A stretch of 64,000 nucleotides of DNA from Sorangium cellulosum. Its GTDB lineage: Bacteria; Myxococcota_A; Polyangia; Polyangiales; Polyangiaceae. The translations under genes were made by a program, and so were the position numbers. The notes below the pieces were generated by a model. That model saw nothing but the letters and a program-made list of their open reading frames with translations. It searched no databases and had not been told where the DNA came from. Positions 26,459-37,857 of the stretch are shown in pieces (position 1 is the stretch's first letter; the number at the start of each line of letters is the position of its first letter). Location of the stretch: positions 11,116,501 through 11,180,500 of the forward strand of contig NZ_CP012670.1 in the NCBI RefSeq assembly GCF_004135735.1. The letters are read 5' to 3'.

Positions 26459-27421
26459 ATGAAGCTCGACGCGTTCATCAAGCGCGCATTCGTGATCATC
26501 CCGGGGAGCATGATCGCGGTCTCCGCGTATTTTCATGCCTCCGGGGTGTCTCCTCGGGTCGCCCACGAGGTGGCGCAGGACAGCGTGTCATCCGCCCACG
26601 AGGCGACAGCGCCCGTCGAGCCGCCGTCCTCCGACGATCGCGCGCCGAGCGCGGCGCCGAGCCTCGCGCGCGGCCCGTTCGACGCGACGACCGGGCCGCT
26701 CGACGCAGGGCCGGATCGGGCTGCGGCCGCACAGGCGGGCCTCTCCTCCCTCGACCCGCGCCGTGCGCCTCCCTGCGACTCGGGCCGCGTCGTGCTGATC
26801 GCGGTGTCCGACGACCCGGACTGGTCGTTCGCGGCCATCGAGGCGGCCGATGGAGCCACCACCCTCTGGCGGCGTGGCGGGAAGATCGACGGCCGGACGC
26901 TCGAGCAGATCGCCTGGGATCGGGTCGTCCTGACCTCGGGGGGCGCGCGCTGCCAGATGCTGCTCGGCGAGAAGGGCAGAGGCGGCGGCAAGGCCGCGCC
27001 GGAGCCGCAGCCCACGCCGGATCCGCCCCGCGCGACCCCGAGCCGCAGGCCCGGCAAGAGCCATGTCCCGCCCGAGATCGCCTCGAGCATCCAGCGGGTG
27101 AGCGATACCGAGATCGACATCGACCGGTCGGCCGCCGAGAAGATCTTCGCGAATCCCGAGCTCGTGACCCACACCTCGGCGGCGATCCCGGAGACGCGGG
27201 ACAACCAGGTGGTGGGGCTGAAGATGCACATCAAGCCGGGCTCGGTGCTCGAGTCGTTCGGCCTGCAGACCGGAGATCTGGTGCGGTCGGTCAACGGCAT
27301 CGATCTGACCAATCCGCAGAACGCCATGATGGCTTATTCGCGCATGCAATCCGACAGCAGCGTGTCCGTCGTCGTCGAGCGCGGCGGCCGCCCGATGCGG
27401 CTCAAGGTCAACCTCCGCTGA
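26459..27421 (+). CDS. Type II secretion GspC-like PDZ protein
   Basis: The 320-residue product has an N-terminal membrane anchor (FVIIPGSMIAVSAYFHA, about residues 11-27) and a low-complexity linker. A GspC homology region follows at about 95-175 (CDSGRVVLIAVSDDPDWSFA, ARCQMLL). A C-terminal PDZ domain is at about 225-320 (IKPGSVLESFGLQTGDLVRS, VNGIDLTNPQNAM). GspC bridges the inner-membrane platform and the GspD secretin. No other gsp genes lie in the window, so an orphan or alternative role is possible. AGGAGG at 26443-26448 supports the ATG at 26459. Confidence 0.75.
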   Translation: MKLDAFIKRAFVIIPGSMIAVSAYFHASGVSPRVAHEVAQDSVSSAHEATAPVEPPSSDDRAPSAAPSLARGPFDATTGPLDAGPDRAAAAQAGLSSLDPRRAPPCDSGRVVLIAVSDDPDWSFAAIEAADGATTLWRRGGKIDGRTLEQIAWDRVVLTSGGARCQMLLGEKGRGGGKAAPEPQPTPDPPRATPSRRPGKSHVPPEIASSIQRVSDTEIDIDRSAAEKIFANPELVTHTSAAIPETRDNQVVGLKMHIKPGSVLESFGLQTGDLVRSVNGIDLTNPQNAMMAYSRMQSDSSVSVVVERGGRPMRLKVNLR

Positions 27422-27611
27422 GGTGCGCCTCTCGGCCCTGGCCGCGGCGGCCCTCGGGGCCGGCGGAAGATCCGGAGAGGCGCGGCGAGGGGGGCCGCGC
27501 CCCCGCGGGCGAGCACCTGGTTCACACGGCGGAGGGCGCTCGGGAGACGGGGTGAGGTGACGCTGTGGCGCCCGGCGCAGGGCTGCTCTATGGGGTGGCG
27601 GGAGATCCTTG

Positions 27612-29885
27612 ATGCCCACGCCATCCTGGAGACCACGGCGCGCGGCGCCGTTTTCCTGCCTCGCGGCGGCGCTGCTCCTCTCCGGCTGCGGGGCAGAGCA
27701 CGAGGACAGCGCGGCCGCCGCGCTGCGGCTCCGCTTCCCGGATCATGCGGAGTCGGTGCTCGCGGCGCGCGAGGCGTTCGCCCCCGCCGCGGACGGGTTC
27801 CGGCTGCCCGCCTCGGCGCAGGGCGGGGCCTGGGTGGGCGCCGCGCGGCCCGAGGTGACGCTGCCCCGCGAGGGCGGCGGGCCGATCCGGTTCCGCCGCG
27901 CGGACGGCGGCGAGATCCGGGTGCGGGAGCTCGGGGCCGAGGGCGAGGGGCGGACGGCCGAGCGCGCCGTGAGCTACCGGCGGGCGGGCGGGACGTCGTT
28001 CTGGACCGCGACCGACCACGGCGTGGAGGAGTGGCTGCTGCTCGGGGAGGGCGTCGCGCGCGGCGGCGAGGCGGCGGCGGCGTGGGAGGTGGAGGGCGCG
28101 ACGCCGCGGCCGCGGGGCGCGGCGGTGGAGCTGCTCGACGAGGAGAGCGGGGCGCCGGTGCTGCGCGTGACGGCGCCGCGCGCGCACGCGGCCTCGGGGC
28201 GGCCCGTCGCCCCGGCGCTCCGCGTGCGCGGCGCGCGCATCGAGCTCGTGGTGGACGCGGGCGGCGAGGCGGTGCTCGTCGATCCCGCGTGGGAGCCGGC
28301 GGGCGCGATGGGCTCGGAGCGCCGCGATCACACCGCGACGCTGTTGCCGAGCGGCAAGGTGCTCGTGACGGGCGGCGCGAACACGGTCCCCCTCGACACC
28401 GCGGAGCTGTACGACCCGGAGACCGATACGTGGACCCCGACCCAGGGGACGATGCATCTGGCGCGCCGCCAGCACACCGCGACGCGGCTGCCGGGAGGGC
28501 AGGTCCTGGTGCTGGGCGGTTACGGTGGAATCGGCGGAAGAAGCGATCTCTGGAGCGCTGAGCTGTACGACCCGGAGACCGACACGTGGACCCTGCTGGA
28601 GACCCGCCTGAAGCAGGCGCGTCACCAGCACACCGCGACGTTGCTGGAAAGCGGGCTGGTCCTCGTGGCGGGCGGCCGGGCGCAGGGCACCCCTCTCAAG
28701 AGCGCGGAGCTGTACGATCCGACAGGGGAGAGCACGCCCCCCACGCCCGACGTGCCCGCGATGGAGGATGCCCGTTACCTGCACACGGCGACGCTGCTGG
28801 ACAGCGGCAAGGTCCTCCTCGTGGGCGGCCTCGGGACGACCCGCGCCAACGGCGCGGTGCTGTACGATCCGGAGGCCAACACCTGGGCGCGCACGCCGCC
28901 GGGCGACACCGCGCGCATCGATCACACGGCGACGCGGCTCGAGGACGGCAGGGTCCTGGTGGCGGGCGGGGTGAGCGAGGAGGACAAGAGCACGCTGGCC
29001 AGCGCGGCGCTGTACGATCCGAGAGCCAACGCCTGGGCCGACGCGCCGTCGATGCGCGTCGCGCGCGCCGATCACGCCGCCGCGCGGCTGCACGACGGCG
29101 CCGTCCTGGTGACGGGCGGCGACGACGAGATCGCCGCGTTCGCGGCGGAGCTGTACGATCCGGAGGCCAACACCTGGACCCCCGCGCCGCGGATGAGGTC
29201 CGGGCACCTGCAGCACACCGCGACCGTGCTCCTGGACCGTCGGGTGCTCGTGGCCGGCCCCGAGGTGCACTCCGAGGTGTATACGGGGGTCGGCGTCGCC
29301 TGCGCCTCGGATGCGGAGTGCGCGCTCGGCCTCTGCGTCGAGGGGGTCTGCTGCGAGTCGCGGTGCGCCGAGCCCTGCCGCACGTGCGCCCGGAGCGACG
29401 CTCCCGGCCGCTGCGTGCCCCAGCCGAAGGGCTCGGATCTGCGCGGGGATTGCGCGCGCGAGGGCTGTGACGGCGCGTGCGACGGGTTCGGGGTCTGCAC
29501 CGCCGTGCGCCCGGGCGACGCGTGCAGCCCGGCCCGGTGCAGCGACGATGGGACGCAGCGCCTGGGGAGCCTCGTGTGCCCGGCCGCCGGGGCCGCCTGC
29601 CCCGATCCGGCCCGCGAGCCCAGGGAGCGCGTGGACTGCGCGCCCTACCGCTGCGACAGGGCCACCAGCGACTGCAAGGAGCGCTGCAGCTCGCTGCAGG
29701 ACTGCGCGCCGGGGTTCGCTTGCGACCTGTCCGGCCGGTGCGTTCCGCCGCCGCCCCGCGGGAAGGGCGGCTGCAGCCTCGCCGGTGCGGGCGCCGCGGA
29801 CCCCCTGGAGAGCGGCCTCGGCGCCGCGCTGCTCGCGCTGCTCGCGCTCGGGAAACGAAGGTCGCTGGCCCTTCGGTCGAGATGA
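27612..29885 (+). CDS. Kelch-repeat lipoprotein with Cys-rich C-terminus and MYXO-CTERM-like tail
   Basis: The 757-residue product has a lipobox (LLLSGCGAE). An N-terminal domain (about 30-230) is shared with the next gene (SYRRAGGTSFW, RIELVVDAGGEA). Six full Kelch units plus a partial seventh follow (HTATLLPSGKVLVTGG ... AELYDPETDTWT), expected to form a beta-propeller. About 150 residues rich in Cys come next (CASDAECALGLC, CAPGFACD type). The end is GGCS, a hydrophobic run, then KRRS, like a MYXO-CTERM sorting signal. It is likely exposed on the cell surface; the ligand is unknown. The ATG at 27612 follows GGGAG; a TTG lies one codon earlier. Confidence 0.85.
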   Translation: MPTPSWRPRRAAPFSCLAAALLLSGCGAEHEDSAAAALRLRFPDHAESVLAAREAFAPAADGFRLPASAQGGAWVGAARPEVTLPREGGGPIRFRRADGGEIRVRELGAEGEGRTAERAVSYRRAGGTSFWTATDHGVEEWLLLGEGVARGGEAAAAWEVEGATPRPRGAAVELLDEESGAPVLRVTAPRAHAASGRPVAPALRVRGARIELVVDAGGEAVLVDPAWEPAGAMGSERRDHTATLLPSGKVLVTGGANTVPLDTAELYDPETDTWTPTQGTMHLARRQHTATRLPGGQVLVLGGYGGIGGRSDLWSAELYDPETDTWTLLETRLKQARHQHTATLLESGLVLVAGGRAQGTPLKSAELYDPTGESTPPTPDVPAMEDARYLHTATLLDSGKVLLVGGLGTTRANGAVLYDPEANTWARTPPGDTARIDHTATRLEDGRVLVAGGVSEEDKSTLASAALYDPRANAWADAPSMRVARADHAAARLHDGAVLVTGGDDEIAAFAAELYDPEANTWTPAPRMRSGHLQHTATVLLDRRVLVAGPEVHSEVYTGVGVACASDAECALGLCVEGVCCESRCAEPCRTCARSDAPGRCVPQPKGSDLRGDCAREGCDGACDGFGVCTAVRPGDACSPARCSDDGTQRLGSLVCPAAGAACPDPAREPRERVDCAPYRCDRATSDCKERCSSLQDCAPGFACDLSGRCVPPPPRGKGGCSLAGAGAADPLESGLGAALLALLALGKRRSLALRSR

Positions 29886-29907
29886 GCCGACCGCCGGAGA
29901 ACCCCTG

Positions 29908-32900
29908 ATGTCCCTGCGTTGCTCGCCCCCGCGCGCCCCGCTGCGCTCCAGAAGCCCGCTGCTCGCCCGCGGCCCGCTGCTCGCCCTCGCGTTCCTCGCC
30001 GGCTGCGGCGCGGAGCCGGAGCCCGGGTCGCCCGCCGCCCTGCGCCGCCTGTTCCCGGAGCAGGCCGCCGCGGTGCTCGCGGCGCGCGACGCGTTCGTCC
30101 GCGGGGCGGAGGGGTTTCACCTGGGTCCGGCGGAGGCGCGCGGGAGCGCCGGAGGGCTCCACGTGGTGTTTCCCTGCGAGGGCGGCGCGCCGATCCGCTT
30201 CCGCACGCCGGCGGGGGTCGAGGTGCGGGTGCGGGAGCTCGGCGCCGCGGGCGAGGGCGTGATGGCGGAGCGGGCGGTGAGCTACCGGCGCGCGGGCGGG
30301 ACGTCGTTCTGGGCCGCGACCGACCGGGGCGTGGAGGAGTGGCTCCTGCTCGAGGAAGGGATCGCGCGCGGGGGCGAGGCGGTGGCGGCGTGGCACGTGG
30401 AGGGCGCGACGCTGCGGATGCGGGGGGAGGCGGTGGAGCTCGCGGACGCGCGGAGCGGGGCGCCGATGCTGCGCGTGACGGCGCCGCGCGCCCACGCGGC
30501 GTCGGGGCGGCCCGTGGCCATGGCGCTCCGGGCGCGCGGCGCGCGGATCGAGCTCGTGGTGGACGCGGGCGGCGAGGCGGCGCTGGTCGATCCGGTGTGG
30601 GAGCCGGCGAGCGGGATGAACCTCCCGCGGACCTTGCACACCGCCACGCTCCTTCGCCCGAGCGGCCAGGTCCTCGTGGCGGGCGGCAGCTACAAAGTGC
30701 TCGGCTTCGGCGCCCTGGTCCAGCCCGTCAAGCGAGCGGAGCTGTACGACCCGGTCATGGACGCGTGGACCGACACGGGCGCGATGATTCACGATCGCCG
30801 TGGTCACACCGCGACGCTGCTCCCGAACGGCAAGGTGCTCGTGGCCGGGGGAGAGAGCCTGACACAGGCAGAGAGGTACTTGCCCAGCGCGGAGCTGTAC
30901 GATCCGGTCCTGGGCACGTGGACCCTCACGGACTGCGAGATGGGGACCGGGCGCTATCTCCACACCGCGACGCTGCTGGACAGCGGCAAGGTCCTGGTGA
31001 CGGGCGGATACGGGAAGGACGGCTATCTCGTCAGCGCGGAGCTGTACGACCCGGAGGAGGACACGTGGACGAGCGTGCGGTCCATGCATCAGGGGCGCGA
31101 CAACCATACCGCGACGCGGTTGCTGAACGGCCGGGTCCTCGTGGCGGGCGGCGAGAAGTCGGATTCGGCCACCCACGACACCGCGGAGCTGTACGACCCG
31201 GAGGAGAACACCTGGATGCGCGTGCGGCCCATGAACGTCCCCCGCCAGTATCACACCGCGACGCTCCTCTTGAGCGGCAAGGTCCTCGTGGCGGGCGGAA
31301 CCGATCTCGGCTACGGCGATCTCGGTAGCGCGGAGCTGTACGATCCGGAAGAGAACTCGTGGACCCTCTTCGAGCACGAGCGCTCCATGCTGGAGCCGCG
31401 CACCGTGCACGCCGCGGCGCGGTTGCCGGACGGTCAGGTCCTCCTGATGGGTGGAAAGAACGAGGGCGATGTGCTCGCCAGCGTGGCGCGGTACGACCCG
31501 GAGAGCGATACGTGGACCGGCGCGGCGCCGATGGCGCGCCCGCGGGCTTTCCACACGGCGACGCTCCTCCCGAGCGGCGAGATCCTGGTGGCGGGAGGCC
31601 TGGAGGACGAGTCGGGGACGGGGATCTTGCTCGCCACGCACAGCGAACGGTACGGGCTCGTCCTGGGCGACGCGTGCGCCGTCGCGCCCGACGTCGGCGC
31701 CGGCTGCCGCGCCGGCGCCTTCTGCGTCGACGGCATCTGCTGCGACTCGCCCTGTCCCTGCGGGGCGTGCAGCCCCGAGGGGCATTGCAGCGTGGAAGGC
31801 AGTCCGGCGAAAATCGACGAGGTGTGCGAGCCGCCGGTGTGCGACGGCGAGACGCACAGCCTCGGGCCGGCGCGGTGCTCCGCGGCGTCCGCCGCGTGCC
31901 CGGTGCCGGAGCGCGTCGACTGCATCACGTACCGCTGCGACCAGGACAGCGGCGCCTGCGAGACGAGCTGCGCCTCGATCGACGACTGCGCGCCGGGCTT
32001 CGTCTGCAACCTGCAGGGCCACTGCGTCTTGCCCCCGCCCGCGCCGAGCGCGCCGGGCGGCTGCAGCGCCGCGCCTGCGCGGCCCGCCCCCGGCCGGGCG
32101 TGGGCTCCCCTCGCGCTGCTGCTCGCGCTCGGCGCCGCGCGCAGGCGGCGCGCGCAGGCGGCGCGCGGGCGGCGCGCGCCCGTCGCTGCGCTCTGCGCGC
32201 TCGCCGTCGCGGTCGCCGGCGAGGCCGTCGCGCTCGCCCAGCCGGCCGCCCCCGAGGCATCGCCCGCCTCGTCCGCCGCGCCGCCGCCGTCGTCGTCCGC
32301 CGCCGCGCCGCCGCCGTCCGCCGCGCCTCCGGACGCCGCCGCGCCACCATCGGACGCCGCCGAGCGTCCGCCGGCCGAGGATCCCATCGCCGGGGCGCGC
32401 GCTCACTTCGAGCGCGGCGTCGCGCTGTACCGCCAGGGCGCGTGGGAAGCGGCGCTCGCCGAGTTCCTCGCGTCGCGGCAGCTCTACCCGACCTGGAGCG
32501 CCACATCGAGCGCGGCGCTCTGCCTCCAGCAGCTCCGGCGTTACGACGAGGCGCTCGCGCTCTTCGAGACCCTGCTCAACGACTTCTCCGAGCGGCTGCC
32601 CCAGGACACCAGGACCGCCGCGCAGGAGGCGATCGTGAGGCTGCGCGGGCTCATCGGGACCATCGACATCACCGGCGCCGAGATCGGCGCCTCGATCACG
32701 ATCGACGGCCGGCGCCGCGGCGATTACCCCATGCCCGCCCCGCTGCGCGTCGGCGCCGGCAGCCACGTGGTCCGCGTCTACAAGGAGGGCTTCGAGCCGT
32801 TCGAGATGCGCGTCGACGTCGCCGGAGGCCAGGTCGTCCGCATCCTGTCGCGCCTCCACAAGCTGGTGGAGTCGGGGCGCCTGCGCGTCGCCGAGCAGAA

Positions 32901-34011
32901 CGGCAAGGTGCTCGACGTGCTCGTCGACGGGTACACCGTCGGCAAGACGCCCTGGGAAGGGCCGATCTCCCCGGGCCAGCACACGGTCGCGCTGCGCGGC
33001 CCGGGCGAGCTCGGCACCATGCCGGCCTCCGTGCTGATCCGGCGCAAGCAGACGACGCCGCTCACCCTCCGCGCCGAGGAGCTCACGGCGTCGCTCCGGA
33101 TCGTGCCCACGCCGGTGTGCGCGAGCGTCACCATCGACGGCGTGACGCTCGGGAACGGGATCTGGGAGGGGCACCTCAGCCCCGGACGCCACCGGATCGA
33201 GGTCGCCGCCGGCGGCTTCGTCACCGCCCGGCGCGAGGTGATCCTCGCCCGCGACCGGCGCGCGGTCATCCCCGTCGCGCTGGAGCGCGTGGTGCTCGGC
33301 GCCCCGCCCGGGCGCTTCCTCGTCGAGCTCACCGCCGCCCCGGCGCTCGTGCCGAGCCTCGGCGGCGGCGCGGCGGGCCAGTGCGGCGGCGCCTGCTCGC
33401 TGGACGTCGGCGTCGGCGGCCTCGGCGTGCTCCACGCGGGCTACGAGCTCTGGTCCGGCCTCGGCTTCGGCGTCACGACCGGCTACCTCCAGGTGCAGCA
33501 GGCCGTCGCCGCGCGGAGCACGTCGCTGCAGATCCGGGATCCCCTGCCGGAGAGCACCGGCACCGCCGACGACGCGCTCGCGCTCCGCGGCTTCCTGGCG
33601 GGCGGCTGGTCCGGCCTGTCGTTCGGCGAACGCGTCCGGCTCTCGATGCGGCTCGGCGCCGGCGCCCTGTTCGCCGCGGTGAGCGACGAGCGCAGCGGCA
33701 CCTTCACGTCGGCCAGCGGCGTGGAGTTCCGCGTCGACCGGACGTCGGCGCAGGGCTCCGCCAGCTTCTTCGTCATGACGCCCGAGGTGCGCGCGGGGCT
33801 GCGCTTCGGCGACCACCTCGACGTGACCGCCGGCCTCGCGGCGGCGGTCCTGATCCGGCTCACCACGCCGGTGTGGTCCAACGCGCCCGGAGGGGTCTAC
33901 GGCCGGATCGACGCCGACCGGGGCTACTTCGGCGCGTTCGACCCCGATCCCCTCGTCGGCGAGGTGACGGTCGCGCTCGCACCCGGTGTCGGAGCCCGCT
34001 ACACCTTCTGA
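29908..34011 (+). CDS. Fusion: Kelch lipoprotein + PEGA/beta-barrel outer-membrane protein
   Basis: The 1367-residue open frame joins two normally separate proteins. Residues 1-755 repeat the architecture of the gene upstream: lipobox LAFLAGC, shared N-terminal domain, about seven Kelch units, Cys-rich segment, GGCS at about 717, hydrophobic run and Arg cluster. A second signal-like segment (VAALCALAVAVAGEAVALA) immediately follows at about 758-776. Next come a Pro/Ala linker, a TPR-like region (about 827-911), three PEGA-like domains (about 915-1128) and a beta-rich region ending YTF, as in outer-membrane barrels. There is no in-frame ATG/GTG at the junction to restart from. The start follows 22 nt after the paralogue. 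A kinase gene comes next. Confidence 0.8.
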   Translation: MSLRCSPPRAPLRSRSPLLARGPLLALAFLAGCGAEPEPGSPAALRRLFPEQAAAVLAARDAFVRGAEGFHLGPAEARGSAGGLHVVFPCEGGAPIRFRTPAGVEVRVRELGAAGEGVMAERAVSYRRAGGTSFWAATDRGVEEWLLLEEGIARGGEAVAAWHVEGATLRMRGEAVELADARSGAPMLRVTAPRAHAASGRPVAMALRARGARIELVVDAGGEAALVDPVWEPASGMNLPRTLHTATLLRPSGQVLVAGGSYKVLGFGALVQPVKRAELYDPVMDAWTDTGAMIHDRRGHTATLLPNGKVLVAGGESLTQAERYLPSAELYDPVLGTWTLTDCEMGTGRYLHTATLLDSGKVLVTGGYGKDGYLVSAELYDPEEDTWTSVRSMHQGRDNHTATRLLNGRVLVAGGEKSDSATHDTAELYDPEENTWMRVRPMNVPRQYHTATLLLSGKVLVAGGTDLGYGDLGSAELYDPEENSWTLFEHERSMLEPRTVHAAARLPDGQVLLMGGKNEGDVLASVARYDPESDTWTGAAPMARPRAFHTATLLPSGEILVAGGLEDESGTGILLATHSERYGLVLGDACAVAPDVGAGCRAGAFCVDGICCDSPCPCGACSPEGHCSVEGSPAKIDEVCEPPVCDGETHSLGPARCSAASAACPVPERVDCITYRCDQDSGACETSCASIDDCAPGFVCNLQGHCVLPPPAPSAPGGCSAAPARPAPGRAWAPLALLLALGAARRRRAQAARGRRAPVAALCALAVAVAGEAVALAQPAAPEASPASSAAPPPSSSAAAPPPSAAPPDAAAPPSDAAERPPAEDPIAGARAHFERGVALYRQGAWEAALAEFLASRQLYPTWSATSSAALCLQQLRRYDEALALFETLLNDFSERLPQDTRTAAQEAIVRLRGLIGTIDITGAEIGASITIDGRRRGDYPMPAPLRVGAGSHVVRVYKEGFEPFEMRVDVAGGQVVRILSRLHKLVESGRLRVAEQNGKVLDVLVDGYTVGKTPWEGPISPGQHTVALRGPGELGTMPASVLIRRKQTTPLTLRAEELTASLRIVPTPVCASVTIDGVTLGNGIWEGHLSPGRHRIEVAAGGFVTARREVILARDRRAVIPVALERVVLGAPPGRFLVELTAAPALVPSLGGGAAGQCGGACSLDVGVGGLGVLHAGYELWSGLGFGVTTGYLQVQQAVAARSTSLQIRDPLPESTGTADDALALRGFLAGGWSGLSFGERVRLSMRLGAGALFAAVSDERSGTFTSASGVEFRVDRTSAQGSASFFVMTPEVRAGLRFGDHLDVTAGLAAAVLIRLTTPVWSNAPGGVYGRIDADRGYFGAFDPDPLVGEVTVALAPGVGARYTF

Positions 34012-34156
34012 CCTGCGCGACCGCGGTGATCTTGCCACGGTCCAAGGCGCACCGGAGCGCAGGAATCCAACCGACGAGAACGGTTGCCTCGGGCATCGGG
34101 CCCAGCCAGCATCCGATTGAGACCACGTCTACAACTTCATAGAGTAAACCCCTCTC

Positions 34157-35782
<1,626 letters not shown>

Positions 35783-35909
35783 CCGGTCGGGGCGCGCGGC
35801 TGCCGGGCGGGGCGCGGCCGATGTCGTCTCGGGACACGGCGCGGTAGAACGGACGCTGTGCTGGCCCGTCTGACCGAGCGCCCGCCGGACCGCGGGCAGG
35901 GAGCAGGCA

Positions 35910-37796
35910 ATGGGCGAACTCGGAACGGTGTGGTCGAAGCGAGCGCTCCTCGGCGGCGCGCTCGCGCTGGGTCTCTCGGTGGCGGGTCTCGCGTGCGACA
36001 GGGCGCTGGAGGACGCCGCTGCCCCGGCGCCTTCGCTCGTCTCGATGCCGGCGCAGGCCAGCGCCGCGAGCGAGGAGAGGCGCGAGGGCCCCCGGCCGCT
36101 GGACGCCGAGGCGCAGGCGCTCCCGGCGCCGCGCGCGGGCGCCGCGCCCGCCGCGCCCTCCGACGGCGCGGCGGCCTCGAAGGGCCTCGCCGGCATCGGC
36201 GGCCCGCCGCGACAGGCCGCCCCCTCCGCCGCGCGGGCGTCGCGCGAGGGCGCGATGTGGGGCGCACCCGCTGCCGCGGCCCACGCCGAGGCGGCGATCG
36301 ACCCGAACGGCCGCTTCGCCACCACCTACCGCCCGGGCGGCGGCCACCTCGCGGCGTTCGAGTCCGCCGTCGCGCGCGGCATCATCCCGCCGGCCGAGCG
36401 AGAGCTCGTCAGCGACGTCGGCGCCCGCTACGCGCCCGCGATCGACGCGCCGAGGGGCGCGACGCTCGCCCTGCGCACCGACCTCGAGCGCGCGAGGGTC
36501 CCGCCCGGCGGCGGCCCGGTGCACGTGCGCGTCGCGCTCCGCTCCACGGCGCAGGCGCCCGCGGCGCGGCCACACCTGTCGGTGCACCTCGTGCTCGACG
36601 TGAGCGGCTCGATGCAGGGCGAGCCGATCGCCCGCGCGCGCGAGGCGGCGCGGGCCCTCGTCGACCGGCTCGACGCGGGCGACGACTTCTCGCTGGTCAC
36701 CTTCTCGAGCGACGCCCAGGTCTTGATCCCCGACGGGCCCGTCGGCGCGCGGCGCGCGATGATCAAGGCGGCCATCGACGGCATCGCCGCGGCCGGCGGC
36801 ACCAACATCGGCCGCGGCCTCGAGCTCGGCTACGCGGAGGCGAGCCGGCCGGGCATCCCGGAGGGGGCCGTGAAGGTCGTGCTGCTGCTCTCCGACGGGC
36901 GCGCGAACGCCGGGATCACGCGCTCGGAGCGGCTCTCGCGGCTCGCGCTCGACGCCTTCCAGGGCGGCGTCCAGACGAGCACCTTCGGGCTGGGCGCCGA
37001 CTACGACGGCGCGCTGATGAGCGCCGTCGCGGGCGACGGGGCCGGCGGGTACTACTACCTGCGCGACCCCGACCAGATCGCCCCGGCCCTCGCGACGGAG
37101 CTCGACAGGCGGCTCGATCCGGTCGCGACCGCGGTCGAGCTCCGGGTGCGGCTCCGGCCCGACGTGGAGCTGCTCCACGTCTACGGGTCGCGCCGGCTGA
37201 GCGAGGCCGAGGCGGCGCGCGCGCGGGCGATCGAGGTCGCGGCGGACGCGCAGGCCGAGGCGCGCGACCGCATCGCGAGGGACCGGCAGGACGACGCGGA
37301 GGGCGGGATGCGGTTCCTCATCCCGGCGTTCGCGCGCGACGACAGCCACGCGCTGCTCCTCGAGCTCGGCCTGCCCGCGGGCGTGGAGGCGCGGACCGTC
37401 GCGTCGATCGAGCTCAAGTACAAGGACCGCGTCGCCCGGAAGAACGTCGTCGAGGAGGCGCCGCTCCGGGTCGCGTACGCGGCAGGCGACGCCGACAGCG
37501 CCGCGAGCGCCGACCCGTCCGTGGCCCGCACGATCCAGGGCTTCGCCGCGGGCGAGACGCTGGCCGAGGCCGCGCGGCAGATCGCGCTCGGCGATCGCGC
37601 CCGCGCCGCCGCGCTGCTCTCCGAGCGCGAGGGCATCCTGCGGGCCGCGGCCGGCGCGCTCGACGAGCCGCTCTTCCTCAAGGACGCCGACCGCCTCGCG
37701 CGCCTCCGCGGCCACACGGGCGCCGCGGGCGGCCTGGGCGACCCGCTCGTGCTCGCGATGCTGCTCGAGACCGCCTCGCGCGCGCACCTCCGCTGA
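35910..37796 (+). CDS. VWA-domain (inter-alpha-trypsin inhibitor-like) lipoprotein
   Basis: The 628-residue product has a signal ending in VAGLACDR (probable lipid-modified Cys at residue 29) and an Ala/Pro-rich spacer to about 130. A VIT-like beta region comes before the von Willebrand A domain at about 220-400. The MIDAS metal site is complete: DVSGSMQGE, the Thr in GGTNIGRG and the Asp in LLSDGRAN. The C-terminal part (FAAGETLAEAARQIALGDRA) is helical. It is likely a periplasmic or surface adhesion/scaffold protein. A small membrane protein follows 61 bases downstream, probably in the same transcript. Confidence 0.85.
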   Translation: MGELGTVWSKRALLGGALALGLSVAGLACDRALEDAAAPAPSLVSMPAQASAASEERREGPRPLDAEAQALPAPRAGAAPAAPSDGAAASKGLAGIGGPPRQAAPSAARASREGAMWGAPAAAAHAEAAIDPNGRFATTYRPGGGHLAAFESAVARGIIPPAERELVSDVGARYAPAIDAPRGATLALRTDLERARVPPGGGPVHVRVALRSTAQAPAARPHLSVHLVLDVSGSMQGEPIARAREAARALVDRLDAGDDFSLVTFSSDAQVLIPDGPVGARRAMIKAAIDGIAAAGGTNIGRGLELGYAEASRPGIPEGAVKVVLLLSDGRANAGITRSERLSRLALDAFQGGVQTSTFGLGADYDGALMSAVAGDGAGGYYYLRDPDQIAPALATELDRRLDPVATAVELRVRLRPDVELLHVYGSRRLSEAEAARARAIEVAADAQAEARDRIARDRQDDAEGGMRFLIPAFARDDSHALLLELGLPAGVEARTVASIELKYKDRVARKNVVEEAPLRVAYAAGDADSAASADPSVARTIQGFAAGETLAEAARQIALGDRARAAALLSEREGILRAAAGALDEPLFLKDADRLARLRGHTGAAGGLGDPLVLAMLLETASRAHLR

Positions 37797-37857
37797 GGCC
37801 CGGGGCGCGAGGCCACGACAGCGGGCGATTCACCGACGGACCGAGCGAGGCGCGACC

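Noticed and set aside
28696..34038. 1780-codon open frame on the minus strand
   Set aside because: It is antisense to the two Kelch genes and the PEGA fusion, is Arg/Ala/His-rich with mirror repeats of the Kelch units, and has no ribosome-binding site or domain. It is open only because of high GC at third positions.
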